Notes under the pieces: model-generated | What the model saw: the letters and a program-made list of their open reading frames with translations, nothing else | Database searches by the model: none | Told to the model about the DNA's origin: nothing | In this document: positions 1 through 13,632 of the stretch, one piece after another | Layout of the letters: the number at the start of each line of letters is the position of its first letter | How positions within the stretch are numbered: the first letter of the stretch is position 1 | DNA from: Pseudeuparius sepicola | Taxonomy: Eukaryota > Arthropoda > Insecta > Coleoptera > Anthribidae | Assembly (NCBI GenBank): GCA_963920635.1 | Contig: OY987302.1 | Coordinates: 40,117,500-40,181,499, forward strand | Direction: 5' to 3' | Length of the DNA stretch: 64,000 nt | Translations under genes and position numbers: made by a program

Positions 1-758
1 CGCCTCCAAATTACACATTTTATTTCCGTCCTTGTCCTTTGATAACATTACGTAATAACGCTGCTGTTACGTATGTATAGGGTGTAGGTATTATTATTCC
101 ATGCTACTATTATTTATTTACCTATTTATTGCATCGAATAGCGTGCATTGTGAACAGATAATTTATATTCAGCCATTAGTGATTAGTTAACTGCAGTCTT
201 TAAGGGATAAAAAAGTGCATGGAAACGAATGTGAAAATAGTTAAAAATTAAAAATGTCAGTACCTACATATAAAATACATCGATATTGGGTATCGATTTT
301 TTTATATGCATATAGTGATTTAACTGAAATATCGTTCAATATTTATATTCAAAATATCGTTATCTGAAAATACTATTTTTTCTTTTAAATCACTTTGAGA
401 TATTTTAGACGTTTATTGGAACTAAAAACAGTTTGGGTTTAAGCCCAGAAAATATATGATTTAATTATTTCCTAAATAAAAATAATATAGGACTAATTAA
501 ATTACAGACTTAGTTATGACTTCTAAAAAAGCTCATAAAAATCAAATAATTGAAAACACGTTTTTAGGCATATTTTTGTTATATTATCGCGATGGCAATA
601 TTTTAAAAATATATCGATATTTGAGTATATCTTATATCTATAATACCGATTCAATTGTCGACATTTTTAAGAAAAAATATCGATATTTTGATTTATCCAT
701 ATGATATCGCTCATCTCTACTTTAGTGATCCTCACTACGGGCTTAGTACACCTGTGAT
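1..758. other. AT-rich stretch without recognised gene
   Basis: No coding signal can be supported. Several TATCGATA-like motifs occur (about 276-300, 610-625 and 675-690). They could be binding sites or simply reflect AT-rich composition. Confidence 0.5.
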
Positions 759-1016
759 TATACTGGGTGATTCGGTTTTATTCTACGACACTTCAACAGG
801 CGATAGAAAACCAAAAAAATAACCGCACCTTCTTGTATAAACTATATCTTTTTAAGGCATTATAAAAAAGTTACAGGGGGTTAAAGTTGTCAAAAATATG
901 TGGACTTTTTTGAATATTTACAAAACTAGCCGAGATATTTAAGTCATATTTGGTACTACTACTGTTAATATTAAACACCAGTAGTTTCTAGAAGAAAAAA
1001 AGAATCACCTTGTATA
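759..1016. mobile_element. Short inverted-repeat (MITE-like) element
   Basis: The ends are inverted copies: TATACTGGGTGATTC at the left and the complement of TATACAAGGTGATTC at the right. There is no open reading frame. The size, the ends and the absence of coding capacity fit a non-autonomous DNA transposon. The interior is not strongly self-complementary. Confidence 0.6.
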
Positions 1017-1264
1017 GCACTAAAATGTAGGTATTCGATTTCTTATGTAAATTTTAATTGTAAACAAAAATGTCCTCTTAACATTTTTTCATATTATTAT
1101 GTGCCATCGTTATTTTTTCTATTATTTCGGGATATTTCTGTAAAATTAACCAAAAAATTTAACGGAGTCAACCATCTTTTTTTAATAAAAAAAGGTAGGT
1201 ACGCCACTGGAAAAGAAATCTTTTTGCCTTCGATAAATTTCAAAATTAATTGTAAGAAAGAAAC

Positions 1265-1700
1265 TGTTCTTGTTTTTTTTTTCGAAAAATTTACCGATAT
1301 TGAAAAATTCACTTTTGTGCGTTTTAATTATTCTTTTATCAGTAGAAAATCAAATTAGGTCTAGACCTACGCCTAGGCGTTCAATATTTTGCACACCTAC
1401 TCAATTTTTAATTCTGAACAACTTTCTTTTGCCGTAAAAACTACATAAAAGCCACTTTACTGGTGCGAAAAATTATGTTTTAAATTCTCAGGACACATGA
1501 TTTTTCGAATCAAGAAACCTTTTTGTAGGTTTTAGGACCAAATGTTATTAAGGAAAGTTGTTGGGAATTAAAAACTCAGTAGGTGTGAAAAATGTCGAAA
1601 GCCTAAACCTACTTTGATTTTCGTCTGTTAAAATTAAAACGCACGAAAGTGAATTTTTCAAAAACAGAACATTTTTCGAAAAAAGTTAAGTAGTTTTTTC
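1265..1700. repeat. Imperfect fold-back repeat
   Basis: The segment 1265-1430 pairs with 1552-1700 in inverted orientation (for example GAAAAATTCACTTTTGTGCG against its complement near 1640), with a spacer of about 120 bases. Short frames in it are by-products of the repeat. A diverged relative of the preceding sequence (about 1023-1160) occurs at 6852-6995, so the region belongs to a dispersed family. The outer ends are not defined. Confidence 0.6.
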
Positions 1701-3263
1701 CTTAGAATTGATTGGGAAATTTAGTGAAGGCTTCGAATAGACTGACACAGTCACCATATAGAGACGTAGCAGGCAGAGTGTCAATAGTAACTCTTTGTTT
1801 CCTTTGAATTCGGCCTTCTTAGTACGAAGAACAAGGCCTTCATATTATAATCAAGACTGAACTTCACTAAGGTAAGTTTGTCTAATCTTATGATTATAAA
1901 ATGTGTTAGCAGAAGAATGAGCCAATATGTGAGCTCAATTTTCAGTGGATTATATCTAATTTAATTTTAGATGAAGCAGCAATGGTAGCGCCCAAGATGG
2001 AATTTGATATTGCGAACTTAAAGGCGAATTTTTTCTCATGCAAAACTATAACCAAATTTAGATTATACATCTCCTGTCAATTTACACCTATTGTTATAAT
2101 AAGACTGTCGAGGCAATCTCAGTCTGCCAGAGTAAAGAAGAAAAGTAACATCACAGAACGGTATAGCTGTTTTATATGCCGTATACAGTCTATATTTAAA
2201 AATATAGACACAATACAATTACGAGAAGAATATAACAAAACGTTCTCTTGAGCTGCAAGGTAAGTTTTTCATTTTTTCAGGCCAGACATGAATAAAGTTC
2301 AAAGCTATATTCTGTAGTGCCTGTCCTATTTTGCATTTCGCGTTTCGGATATGACTATAACGCTGCGGACTACTGCGGAGCACTTCTCCGTTCTGAATAT
2401 ACTTCCTGTTTTGTCGGGCGAATGAGTTCCGTTTTACATAGAGAAGAGCCCTACCGTGAAATTCACCGTTACATTCGTAGGAATAACAAGAATCCGCCAA
2501 GGAAATGCATAATAGAACAGTTTCGGACATTCACATATTTCTGCTGTTCTATTATTTGGGAAAGAAGAGTGGGTCAGTATCCCAGAAGCTAGTAAATAAT
2601 TTAAATGTTAAAAGGGGATGTTTGGGCCGAGGTTGGGACCATTGAATGGATTACCCTTAGCAACTTCCATCATTATCACAGATTTATGGTATATAAGTCT
2701 GGTTACGTCAATTAACTGGCCAAGGTAGTAAAGGGGCTTCAACAAAACAATTTTATTTTGAGATGTGTGTTAAACTCTTAATAATTAATTATTTGTAATC
2801 AAGCATGTAATCAAGCTCCTATTAGCTTTGAAGTATTTCTGGAGACTCTTGGGATACACTCCTGCTTCGGAATTGATGGTCTTAATCCTCAGAAATATTC
2901 AGGGGGATCGAACTGAACAGATTTCTTTTTTAAGTTGTTTCGAGAACCTATGGGAATATTGGAAGGAGAAGATTATGATCACAATAGTTGGACAGTCCCT
3001 TACAAATATTGTCTAGTTTTGTACCGACTTCCACTGTCTAGCCGTTCTAGTTTTTTGAACGACAGACGAAGGTGAGACAGAACAAGGTTATTTGGTCCCC
3101 AATCAAGGATAATTCTCTCAGTAATATCAATATCGTTCATGTCCGCAGTTTTTTTTTACTTGTAAAATTTGCACAAGAGAAAAACATTAAATTGTTATTC
3201 TCAGGAACTCTTTAAAAAGCTTCTTATTGAAAATATAATTTTATCACCGAGGCTATGCATATA
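1701..3263. other. Unassigned stretch with splice-like signals
   Basis: No protein family is recognised. Two strong donor-like sites occur on the plus strand, ACTAAG/GTAAGT near 1868-1876 and CTGCAAG/GTAAGT near 2255-2266. Between them a pyrimidine-rich acceptor-like TTTTAG lies near 1970, just before a frame at 1982-2251. That could be a small internal exon of an unknown transcript or chance; the encoded 89 residues resemble nothing I know. Confidence 0.3.
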
Positions 3264-5084
3264 CAGGGTGTTTCATTAAGGGTGAAGAGGTACCATATCT
3301 CATGAATTAATAGTCCTGGAGCTTTGGGAAAAAATCTTCTTAAGTAATGTGGACACGAAAAATCGCTGGAAATTATTTTTAAGTTCGTAGGTCAGCCGCT
3401 AGGGGGCGTATTACTAACAGTAAATTTGAAAAATGAGTTTTCTCAAAAAAATGACTAATAAAGGTATATAAAATATAATTTTATTGCACTCTTCGGCAAA
3501 TTCTGAACAATTTTCGTTAAGGACTTTTTGCTCTAGCTCTTCAAATTGAGGTGAAACGGGCGGATAAACCTTGACTGGAAAAAATGCCTGTAACTCCGGT
3601 TTGGCTTAACCGAATTGGTCGAATTTGGGCTTATTGAAAAGAGCGTTCCTTCTTCTATCAAATGATTGTCCAGTAAGGTCATTTCGAATTTCGTGGTCAC
3701 CGCTAGAATGCGCATATTAAAAAATTTCCCTTTTATTACAATTTTCTCCATATTTATTCTATTATAATCGAAAAGTAGATAAAATTTGCAACAAAAAAAT
3801 ACCCAAGGTTCAAATCTATATCTTCATTAGTTTCGGAGTTATCGCCAAAAGAATAATTATTAACATATTATTTGAAATAAGAAGGTAAGTATTTGTTATC
3901 AAAGATTTCCGTGGTCAAGTATTCCATGAAATAAATAAAAATCTGCTTGAGTTTTTCGTAAATTGCTATTTTTCTCACTTTTTATTCCGTTAAACGTATT
4001 TCTAATTTACTTACCTTACCTGTCGTATTGATATGAAATTATCTCGGAAATTATCTAGTACCTAAGCCATGAAACAAAATCGTTTGATACCTGACAGCGT
4101 ATTCACGTTCCGCAAGTGGAGCATGTTCAAAACATTGAAAATATACGGCAGGCATATCGTAAACCTCGGCATTCCTATAAGGCATTTTTAATAAATGCAA
4201 CACACAATTTTTACTCAAAATTTACAAAAATCAAGATTTGACACAATACTTATTAAAGCTTGATCCATGTAACATTTACTTTTTTGCTTCCCTAGAAAAA
4301 TTTTCATATCAATACGACAGGTAAGGTAATAAGTAAGTTAGAAATACGTTTAACGGTATAAAGAGTGAGAAAAATAGCAATTTACGTAAAACTCAAGCAG
4401 ATTTTTATTTATTTCATGAAATACTTGACCACGAAAATCTTTGATAACAAATACTTACCTTCTCCTTTTAAATAATATGTTAATAATTATTCTTTTGGCG
4501 ATAACTCCGAAACTAATGAAGATATCGATTTGAACCTTCGGTATTTTTTGTTGTAAATTTTATCTACTTTTCGATTATAACAGAATGAATATGGCATTGC
4601 ATTTAAAATTTCGGAGAAAATTGTAATGAAAGGGAAATTTTTCAAATTGCGCCCTCTAGGGGTGACCACGAAATTCGAAATGGCCTTACTGGACAATCAT
4701 TTGATAGAAGAAGGAACGCTCTCTTCAACAAGCCCAAATTCGACCAATTCGGTTAAACCAAACCGGAGTTACAGGCATTTTTTCAAGTCAAGGTTTATCC
4801 GCCCGTTTCATCTCTATTTGAAAAGCTAGAGCAAAAAATCCTCAACGAAAATTGTTTAGAATTTGCCGAAGAGTGCAATAAAATTATTTTTGATATACCC
4901 ATATTAGTAATTTTTTTAAGAAAACTCATTTTTTTAATTTACTGTTTCGAATACGCCCCCTAGCGGCCGACCTACGAACTTGAAAATAATTTCCAGCGAT
5001 TTTTCGTGACCACATTACTTAAGAATATTTTTTCCCAAAGCTCAAAGACTATTAATTCCTGAGATATGGTACCTCTTTACCCTG
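3264..5084. mobile_element. 1.8-kb TA-flanked fold-back element with CAGGGT ends
   Basis: The arms 3264-4037 and 4304-5084 are inverted copies around a spacer of about 265 bases. The outer ends read CAGGGTG at the left and CCCTG at the right, each next to TA, the target duplication of the Tc1/mariner superfamily. Frames at 3533-3751 (minus) and 4626-4829 (plus) are the same arm read twice and are not genes. The left arm carries about 12 extra bases just inside the terminus. No transposase is present, so the element is non-autonomous. Confidence 0.8.
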
Positions 5085-5569
5085 TATTTGGCTCTGTGCT
5101 TTCTTTGAAGTTTGTTGTTGTGTTCCCAGGCAGGCGTCACCTCGTTCGGCAGTGGCGCCTTCAAGACTGCACGACGGGCGTGCCGCAGATTGCGCGAAAA
5201 GTGCGAGAGAACGGAGTGCATGATAATGGCATTATCGATGGCTCATCTGCCCGGACAAACAACGTTTTCCGCAAGTTGCACTTAAAACAGGAGAAGCGGG
5301 CTGGTGCCTTTGTTTGAACTTCTTAAGGGCGATTGAGAGAGCGCGCTAAATGCTGCTACCGGTCTTCGGCTAGACACGGTTTGGTGTAAGATGCCTTGAA
5401 TAAACTTCAACAAACTAGAAACGTTTGTGTCTTCAAAAACATTTATATGTTTACTAAAAACACAATGGCCCATTATGTTTCGAACGACAGGGACTATTGT
5501 CAATAAAGTCAACTTGCAAGAAACTTAAAACTACCCGAATGGTCTCTTTCAAGTCAATATAATATGCTG
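5085..5569. other. GC-richer stretch, no recognised gene
   Basis: The part around 5130-5400 is richer in GC than its surroundings and has short open frames on both strands, none with a recognisable motif. It could be a decayed exon or part of an unclassified repeat. Confidence 0.3.
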
Positions 5570-6220
5570 TTTTTTTTTATTAACACTAGTTGTCAAATTT
5601 CCGTTTTGACTGGTATATAATAGGTAAAAAAAACTGTTTGGCAAATTGTCCATTTCGGAAGTTATAGCCCTCATGGGGGGCTTTTTTGAGGCCGTGTTTA
5701 TAGGAACTTTTTCATTTTTTTGGGTCGCTGGACATGGTGGTAAAACATGGCAGGCTAATTTCTAATACCTATACGCATTTTCATTACCCTCTGCAAAAAA
5801 ATTTCAATACGATTTTACTGGAAAACGGTGCACGCTATCAAAGTTCGACAAGAGCACAATTTTTTCGTAGAATACCCTGAAATTTTATAATTTCGCAAGA
5901 AATTTGGGGAAAAAGCACACTCACAAAATTTGTGGTATTTTTAACCCTTAACCCTTATTTAGGACGCCTATGATTAAGAATGTCTAACTATCGCTACCTC
6001 GGCAAATGTCAAATCTCACAGGTACATCACATACCAAATTTGAGAAGTTTATCTTTGTTCGTTCTGGAAATATTTAGAAAAAACCGTTTCCCAAAGTGTT
6101 CATTTAGGGGCTCGCTTAGGGGGCATTTTTGAGGTCATGTTAATAGGAACTTTTTTCATTTTTTCGGATCGCAAAACACGCTGGTAAATTATGGCAGGCT
6201 AATTTCGGGACACCCTGTAT
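5570..6220. repeat. Pair of diverged direct repeats ending in CACCCTGTA
   Basis: A block at about 5629-5770 and a block at about 6086-6210 share the same order of motifs: a GGGGGC run, TTTTTGAGG, ATAGGAACTTTTT and GGCAGGCTAATTTC. The second copy ends in CACCCTGTATA, like the termini of the TA-flanked fold-backs elsewhere. This suggests a partially duplicated non-autonomous element; the left terminus is not clear. Confidence 0.5.
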
Positions 6221-6294
6221 AAAATACCCTGAACAAGCAGGGGCGGAGAAGTGGGTAATTAGTATAATTGTTATTAGAAAAAGAAATGAACCAC

Positions 6295-6824
6295 CAGGGA
6301 CTCTTTAAAATAAGGGGACCCAGCATTTCACAGTCTATCACATAGGAAAAGTGAAGCCTTGAGAGGAAGTTTGTTTTCTGTAAACTACAAGGAGACCACA
6401 TAAGTGGGCTGGTACAAGGTTATGTTTTATGTCAGTGTCCAACTGCCATCAGGTTTTATGTGATAGATAGTGCCATATATATTCTAAAGGAGGCAAAAAA
6501 TTTCCCATCATAATTCACAATTTTTAAGTTTTCTAACTTCCAGATACTCAGATGTGACAATTAAAGAATTTAAACTATACAATAAATTTGTTTCATTTGA
6601 CAGTTGCCATATTCTGTAATTGTACACACAACATTGTCAACTCTAATTTTTAGAAATCATGGAAACCGTTATTAATTTTTACTAACAATCAAAGCACCTG
6701 TTATATTCATAGATTCTCCAATAAAATGGCATACTTGGCATCACTGATACTATTAGAATGAGGAAAGAATAGGCCTCACTTTGGAAAGTATAATGCTGGG
6801 TCCCCTTATTTTAAAGAGTCCCTG
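6295..6824. mobile_element. hAT-type MITE with 8-bp target duplication
   Basis: The ends are inverted copies beginning CAGGGACTCTTTAAAATAAG. The flanks 6287-6294 and 6825-6832 are both TGAACCAC, a perfect 8-bp duplication, which with CAG-type ends is the hAT signature. The 530-bp body has no coding capacity. A second copy, split by later insertions, spans 36248-42054, and an end fragment lies at 56825-56905. Confidence 0.88.
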
Positions 6825-9800
6825 TGAACCACCTTGTATACTACCTACCTAATAAAATGTATTGAAATTTGTATGTAGATTTTATTTGTAAATGAAAACG
6901 TCCTCGGCATTTTTTTCATGTGCCGTGGTTTCATGACTAATTTGATTTTTTTTTGTATTAATTCAAGTTATTTCTGAAAAATTAACTAAAAAAATTTAGA
7001 TCATGATCTAATATCCGACGGAATTCAGTACAAAAGAGGTGCTGAATAACGTTATATTATACATCGAAAAATAAGAAGAAATATTCATATCAATGGCAAT
7101 CTGAGCTCTGTAAGCTCCCATAATGCGAAATTACCTTAATGAAAATATTGGGGTACTTAAAATATCCGAAGAAATGTCTATATTTTGAAAGAGGTCCAGA
7201 ACAACATTTAACTGCGTTATAATTAGATGTTCATTATAGAAGATAATTAGAATAATGTATTGCTTTTGAATAGCAATAAGCTGTTACCGCCGTATTATTC
7301 ATTAAGCTATTTAAATTTATAATTCTCCTCTTTGCCGCATATCAATTAATTTTCAAAGAGAATCGAACCAGTAGACGCTGCAAAGCCGCAATCATTTGAA
7401 GTGACCAATTTAATATTCAAGGGTTATGTAAATGTTGCAGTTCAGTATGCACAAATGCAATTTGCAAATTTATTATCCTAAGGATTTATTAGATAATAGC
7501 ACACTTTAATAACTATAAAAATTCTAATATCAGTATCTACTCTTAAATAAATATTTTATAAATATGTGTTCACTCCGTGTGTCCTAACATACATTTTTTC
7601 ATTCAATCTTATAAATTTGATTTTGTGCGTTGTAAAAATGGAAAAATTGAAAGTAGGCCAATTAGTCTCAAACTTACATTGGCATGTTTTTTTTATTATT
7701 TCATAGTAAAATGTTTTTCCGTCATACTATAAGACCAACTTTGATTTTTCGAAATTAAAAGGTGACAGAAATTACTTTGAAATCAAGCGGGGCGGGTCTC
7801 TAAATGGTCAAATTTCAACTCAACATTTTTCGTGTTATTGTTTCACTTATCTTGGGATACCCTGTATGTATAGAATTTTTGAAAACATGAATATATTATG
7901 AGACTTCCAATTGACGATGTTTAGAGATGATCTTGATGTGAAGATATACATTGATGGAATGATCTACGTTGATACGAAGATGTGCTTTTCCTCAGTTCAA
8001 TACAATAATAAAAGTATTTCCTAATCTAATTACTATTTGCAGCGGATGTTTTAATATTTAACACTACCATTATTCTCCCAGACTACAAATCCTCAGCTAG
8101 GAACAACTTCATTTCCATTTCGTATAAAATAGGTTCAAATAAAAAACACTTAGTTTTCTCATCAGCAGGATTTGTTTATGTAAATCCAGGAAGATACATA
8201 TCTTAATTAAATAAATTACACATGCCTGTCCACGGGAAGGTTCTTACTATATTATAAACTCGCCTGTTTGCTCCGGGTTTCAGTATTATCTGCAATCTAG
8301 GCTCGGTTTATCCGCACTTCGGCCATTCGTTTCTTTCGCGGTAACAAAAATAAGATGGGAGTAAAAGCAGTTATGGAGCACTCCATAGAGCACTGCATCA
8401 ACCCTTATTGCATTCCTGTATAATTTTTTTTCAGCATCGAAATTTTTGTAAATATGTACGGCCGCGGTCAGAGTTTTTGTTGAGATCAACATTCTTCATC
8501 GATTTTAACAGGGAGAAGATAATACGTTATCCTGCCAAAGATAAACTCTGAACTATAAAGTTGCTTGCTACACAATACCCGCGTTATATTAAAATTCCTT
8601 GTTTAAATCTCGTTTGAAACTTTCTGTGGGAAAGAATGAAAAAGATACAATCGATTTCGCATTAAAACGTTTCCTTGAAATGTTCCGGGAGATTCAGCAA
8701 GTTTGCTATACATAGGTGTCTTTCAAACAAAACAAACACTGGAATTTCCGAAAGGATTTGCTGGCACAAACTTTAAGAATGCTTTACTGTCTTTGCGACC
8801 GTAATATATACCTAGCAACTTGAAAGTATAAAGTTACATTCTATGGGTCGTTTTATTCCTTTTGTTTCTGTCGGTTGCGTATCTGCCCGTGTCTCAATAT
8901 CTGTTGGAGCGTTTAATCTAGCCATATAAAACTCTTTGTTGTAGCACGTTTTTAAATGAAAACAGATGTGGCTTTAATCGCATAGTTGTCAAGAAAAGTC
9001 GATAAATTTGTCCTTTCGGAGATTAATTTATCAAATTAAACTAGACGCACAGATGGTTTCTTCGGTTTACCGCTCACCAATTTCATAACTCACCCTTATT
9101 ATTTTGAAACTGAATCTTGGTTGTATACATTGCAGTTTTATTTGATTCTACTATGATTAAATATATGTTATTAATAACTCAATTTTTCTACTCTAAAGGA
9201 CATTCAAAACTGAGGTAGTTAATTCGTTTCTTGCTTGTCAGATCATATTAAGCTTTGCGCTATCAAACTTGAATCTATGCAACAGCTTCAAATCTCTACC
9301 TTAAAGAATACTTTGGACATAAAATTCAAAGCCGTGAATGGATATATGGTATGAAAACGTATATTATTTAGTTTTTCGTGATGCGGAGATTTTTGGGAGG
9401 CGGGGATATGACGATATGTTGTTTTCTATGGCTTGGGATTAAAGAATTCAATTTTGGCATGATACATTCTAAGCGGAGGAGATTTTTAGAGATTTGTCGA
9501 GCCAAGAGTTGTCCACGCAGTTACATAGTTAATGATCAGCTGGAGTTCACTACTGAATTTTTATAAATCTTTAAAGTTCCTTCATTCTGTTTGTTAAACT
9601 AATTTACACTTTTCAATCCCTATATGGTTAATTCTGATGTGTAACTGAAATTGAAATCAAATTTCAGTCATTTCAATTAGTTCTCCATTTTGTAATGTAA
9701 ATTGGTACGTTTGGGTTTCCAACAAGGCTAACTAAGAATCTGGCATTAATTTTCCTCTAAAAAAATCCTAATAGTTTATCGAAATTTCGGCACAAAAACA

Positions 9801-10076
9801 ACGTCTCAGTGGGCCATTAATTTAACGTACGAGGCACCTGAATCATGCGTTTAATGCCATTTTTAAAGCTCTATCCAACAAAAAAAAGTTTATGAAGATC
9901 GAGCTATAAATAAAAATTTAGGTAAATGCCAATTATTTCTTATTTGCTTGCCTAGATACAACTAAATTTGAATAAATAAAACCATAAACTTCCAGATTTT
10001 AAGGTGCTTACGTTTAATCATGTCAAATTGTTAGGTATAAAACTCCCCAAACAGTCCAAACCAAAACCACTTTTAC
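6825..10076. other. Long AT-rich non-coding stretch
   Basis: No recognisable coding region, RNA gene or clear element. A diverged copy of the 1023-1160 repeat lies at 6852-6995, and a terminus-like ACCCTGTATG sits at 7860-7869. The stretch could be intronic or downstream DNA of the THAP gene that starts at 10226 on the minus strand, but no downstream exon is recognised. Confidence 0.4.
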
Positions 10077-10226
10077 CCTGGAAGACTGTGTAGGAACAAA
10101 ATCTCTTTTGATGGCCTTAACCCACTTTTCCCTTAAAATATGGCCTTTAAGGAAGCAAAAAGCGGACACTTTAGAACCGCCTTTATAGTTTCCCTTGCAG
10201 TTGGGAACGGAACACGTCCACGGCAT
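10077..10226 (-). CDS. First coding exon of a THAP-domain protein (partial)
   Basis: The exon starts at an ATG and encodes exactly 50 residues beginning MPWTCSVPNCKGNY, the start of a THAP zinc finger. The first metal-binding pair is Cys5 and Cys10, followed by the conserved aromatic and basic core FCFLKGH...REKW. The frame reaches a splice donor, CAGG/GTAAAA, at 10076-10075 just after residues SSR, where the family continues with Cys-x-x-His. The open frame beyond the donor (to 10023) looks like intron. THAP proteins bind DNA through this C2CH module; some are host regulators and others P-element transposases. The second zinc pair and the rest of the protein are not found here. The exon is intact and its upstream region is CpG-rich, which favours a live host gene over a transposon relic. 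Confidence 0.8.
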
Positions 10227-10540
10227 AATTTAAATAAGTCCGAAAATATAAACACAACCTAAACTCTAAACTAAAATTGAATTTTCTCACTTTATTCTGA
10301 ATCATCACTGCTTAATAATAAAACCCTATGTTCTATATTACGAAAAAACACAGTCTAAAACACAATAAACACAACAAACGTTCTTTAAAACAGGAAAATC
10401 GCCAGACAAGTAAAAGTAAAAAGCTTCCACGCTGTGATGACGTAGTGACGTTTCGCGTCGCCAGCTGGCGGGCCTTCACCACTGCGACGCGAAGCATATG
10501 GGGAAGTTCACATAACCAACAATAATGAATGGTTGCCCAC
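10227..10540 (-). promoter_or_regulatory. Likely 5' UTR and promoter of the THAP gene
   Basis: Directly upstream of the THAP start. The distal part (about 10430-10505) is unusually rich in CpG for this window and holds two TGACG sites (TGATGACGTAGTGACGTTTC) and a CGCCAGCTGGCG palindrome. TGACG repeats resemble CREB/ATF-type sites. There is no clear TATA box. The promoter assignment is inferred from position and composition. Confidence 0.45.
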
Positions 10541-13500
10541 CACCCTCCAACCCCTTCTAGTAGATATTAGACGCAGGAGTCCTACATCTCACCGCGACTC
10601 AATAGTCAGTTGCCAGTAGCCAATTAGCCGAAGGGTATAATTAGTGGATACTGTTAAATATCAAATGATTTTTTTAAAACTAATTTTTGGTTAAACATCT
10701 GACCAAGATATTACGACAGGACTTTGCCACCGTTGGTAACTGCTTTTGTCCATAAATTTTGCATTTTGTTTATTTCAAGGAAGTTTGTTGAATCTAAAAT
10801 GTTCCGTAACAATTTTTTTAATCTTTTTATGGGACATTTAAGCAATTTAATTATTATTAGTTAAGTAGGAATTTTTGAATATGAGTCACGTATTAAAACA
10901 GTCTCAATAACGAAGTAATCTACATACATAAATACATTTAATGATTATATTCCACGGTTTTTTCTCTCTTTCCGACTGTTATTTACGTCTCAAATTTTTG
11001 AAGTGATTTTATTCGTCTGACCATGAGAATCTTGTAATAACGAGGAAATCAGAATAATATAAACTTTTGATTGCCAAGATTGCATTGTTAGAGTATTTTA
11101 CGGTAGACATAAAAGCGAATATAGGTATACGCGTATATCTGATTCCATGCTTGCGTCGTAAACACCAAAAATAAACTTATAACAGTTAGCAAATTCAATC
11201 CCAAAACATTATTTTTAAATAATGGGCTGTAATAATAACAATTCTCACCCTCACAATACTCCAAACTATAGGAGTACCGAAGAAGCAACTGTATGCTTAT
11301 GCGCGGGGGAGGGGGGCATTTACTATTATTTGGTCTTCGTTGCCATTTGCGGCTTGAGCCGACTTTTTCCAGCTAGAACTAGGATAGCATTCGCTCAAGT
11401 ACTACGGAAAACCCTAGAAAAACGTAGTAATCCCAGTCAGTGTAGGATAATTAGTAAATCACACAGGTAAAGCTATTAAGGAGCAATACCCTGAATCCGC
11501 AAATTTTCGTCCAGCGCTCTTTGCCATCAGCGGTGTTTTTCTATAAAGACATGTGCAATGTGCCTGCACAGTCTGCCTCGACCTCGATTCAAATCAAGGT
11601 CGATTGAAGGCATGCAGCCTCACCATTTTTTTTAGTTGCTGATCCGATTTTATAATGGGGTGAGAAGACTCCACGGTATTTTGTAAAATTTCGGACGGGA
11701 TTTACCCTAAAAAAAATCAAATACTTATAATAATAATTGTTTTTTGCAATAGGGTAACTATACAATGATTGGCTTAAAAGTACCTACCATTGTTATAAAT
11801 TTATAAATATCCTATTCTACGAGCATTCAGAAGTGTGCAGGTTTTATAGAATGGGTTTGCTTGACCTAAAAAAGATCATTTTTTTATTGAAAATAATGAT
11901 TTTAGATGATCATGGGCGAAAATGTAGTTATTGGCCATTTTGAGATAGTAATTGACATACCCAATTAGGCAATTATTGGCAACAGTTGACTACTATATAC
12001 GGTATTATTGTTATTTACGTATAATAATAGTAAAGAAATAAGATTTTCCCTAAAATAAAAAAAATTTCTCAAAATAAAACTTTTATTTTTTAAACATGCA
12101 ACAAATATACTATTTTCTTTTCACTTGATCGCTTTGTCAAATCCTCTTTCTCTTAAACTTTTTTTTTTACGCCTTATTAACTTTGGGCATTTTATGGCAA
12201 GTTAAATTGAACTTTTTTATTTTACTGAAACAGAAAAAGAAATTATTTTTTTTAACTAGGCACAAAAAACAATTATTAGCCTTAAAACACAAAGCTCGAC
12301 CCAGAGATAGTATGGAAAAAAATAATGCCAAGCAATTTTAGATAATTATTTTATATGGAGTATGCATATTCTCATGCTATCATTAAAATAATTTAAAGCA
12401 GAATTTATTAATAATTTTATTAATATTAGTTATCATCGAACTGGAGGCCAAGCACTAATACAAACTGAAAAATACTAAATACTAAAAATATATATTTACA
12501 TTTCGCACGGGTGTTAAAATAGATTTAATTGCATGTGTATGTATAATGCGGCTTTGAACTGTAAGCACTGACAGAAAGTAAAACCAGATCCATAAAACGA
12601 AAGTAAATATTTGTCAATCACAGAACATCAGAGTTGCATAATGAAATGGACTTTTAGGATGCAGTGTAAATAAACGTTTGGTATGTAGTGGTCGACCAGG
12701 AAGTGAATATGTATATGAAGTCATCGTAAAATATGCCACAGACATTTTTATGAACTAGTTTTACAAGCTGGACAAAGAGGATAGTAAACTATCTAGGAGT
12801 GACGTTAACCTTTTCTTCACTGAGAAACTCGGGAGTTTACTAGATCAGAGACACCACAATTTCCTTAAATTTAAGTAAAAGGACATTTATTAATGCGTCG
12901 TCAATGTGAACTGAATACGGAAACAAAGTGTAAAGATTTTTATTTTTCCTTCCACTCTGACTGATACATATTTCTATCAACTTAAGGCTATCGATTTTGG
13001 TTTCTATTAGAAATTAGTGAATTAATGTTTGAGCGAGTCTGGAAATTGGAATAATCCTGTTTAAGGATTCGTATCAAACTAACTTTTGAAGAAGAAAATA
13101 AAACAATCGAACTTGATGCCTTAACTCACCCAACACCTTACTTGGAGATCACTGCGATGACTTTTCACTCATACATTCTGACCACTATTCTCAGGATTCT
13201 TGTATGTTGCCCAGTCGTGCTGGTTTCCACCGCACATTAGCGACTGATGAACTGCGGTGGCTTCAAATTATTTTCGACCTTGACAAGACAATGGACCATA
13301 CCGGCATAATTGGAAGTAAGGAAATAACTTTGCTTGTGCGGGAACAGATCTCGGAATAGGCGGAACCGCAGTTAAGTTCAGATATATTATTATCGTGCAC
13401 GTTAATAATAAGCGCTATAGACACTGTTGGGTTAATTATGATAAACAAATAGCTATTTTGTCGTATTATAATGAAATACTAGTAAAGTGTTTCCAGTAAC

Positions 13501-13632
13501 AATGTCTTCGATATTACATTCTGTGAATGTCTTCCTCGATATCTCCCGGCGTCCCAGGCGACGATCCTATTATTGAACTCTTATTAAAAGCAAGGTCAAT
13601 TATGATGGCAAAGTATTGAAATTATATAGGTA
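10541..13632. other. AT-rich non-coding stretch
   Basis: No gene recognised. A short G-rich run lies at about 11300-11320. Otherwise the DNA is AT-rich with no long inverted repeats that I can see. Confidence 0.4.

Noticed and set aside
3533..4829. Pair of similar peptides on opposite strands (3533-3751 and 4626-4829)
   Set aside because: They are the same fold-back arm read from each side. The same applies to 52135-52401 with 52998-53261, and to 19187-19378 with 20075-20344.
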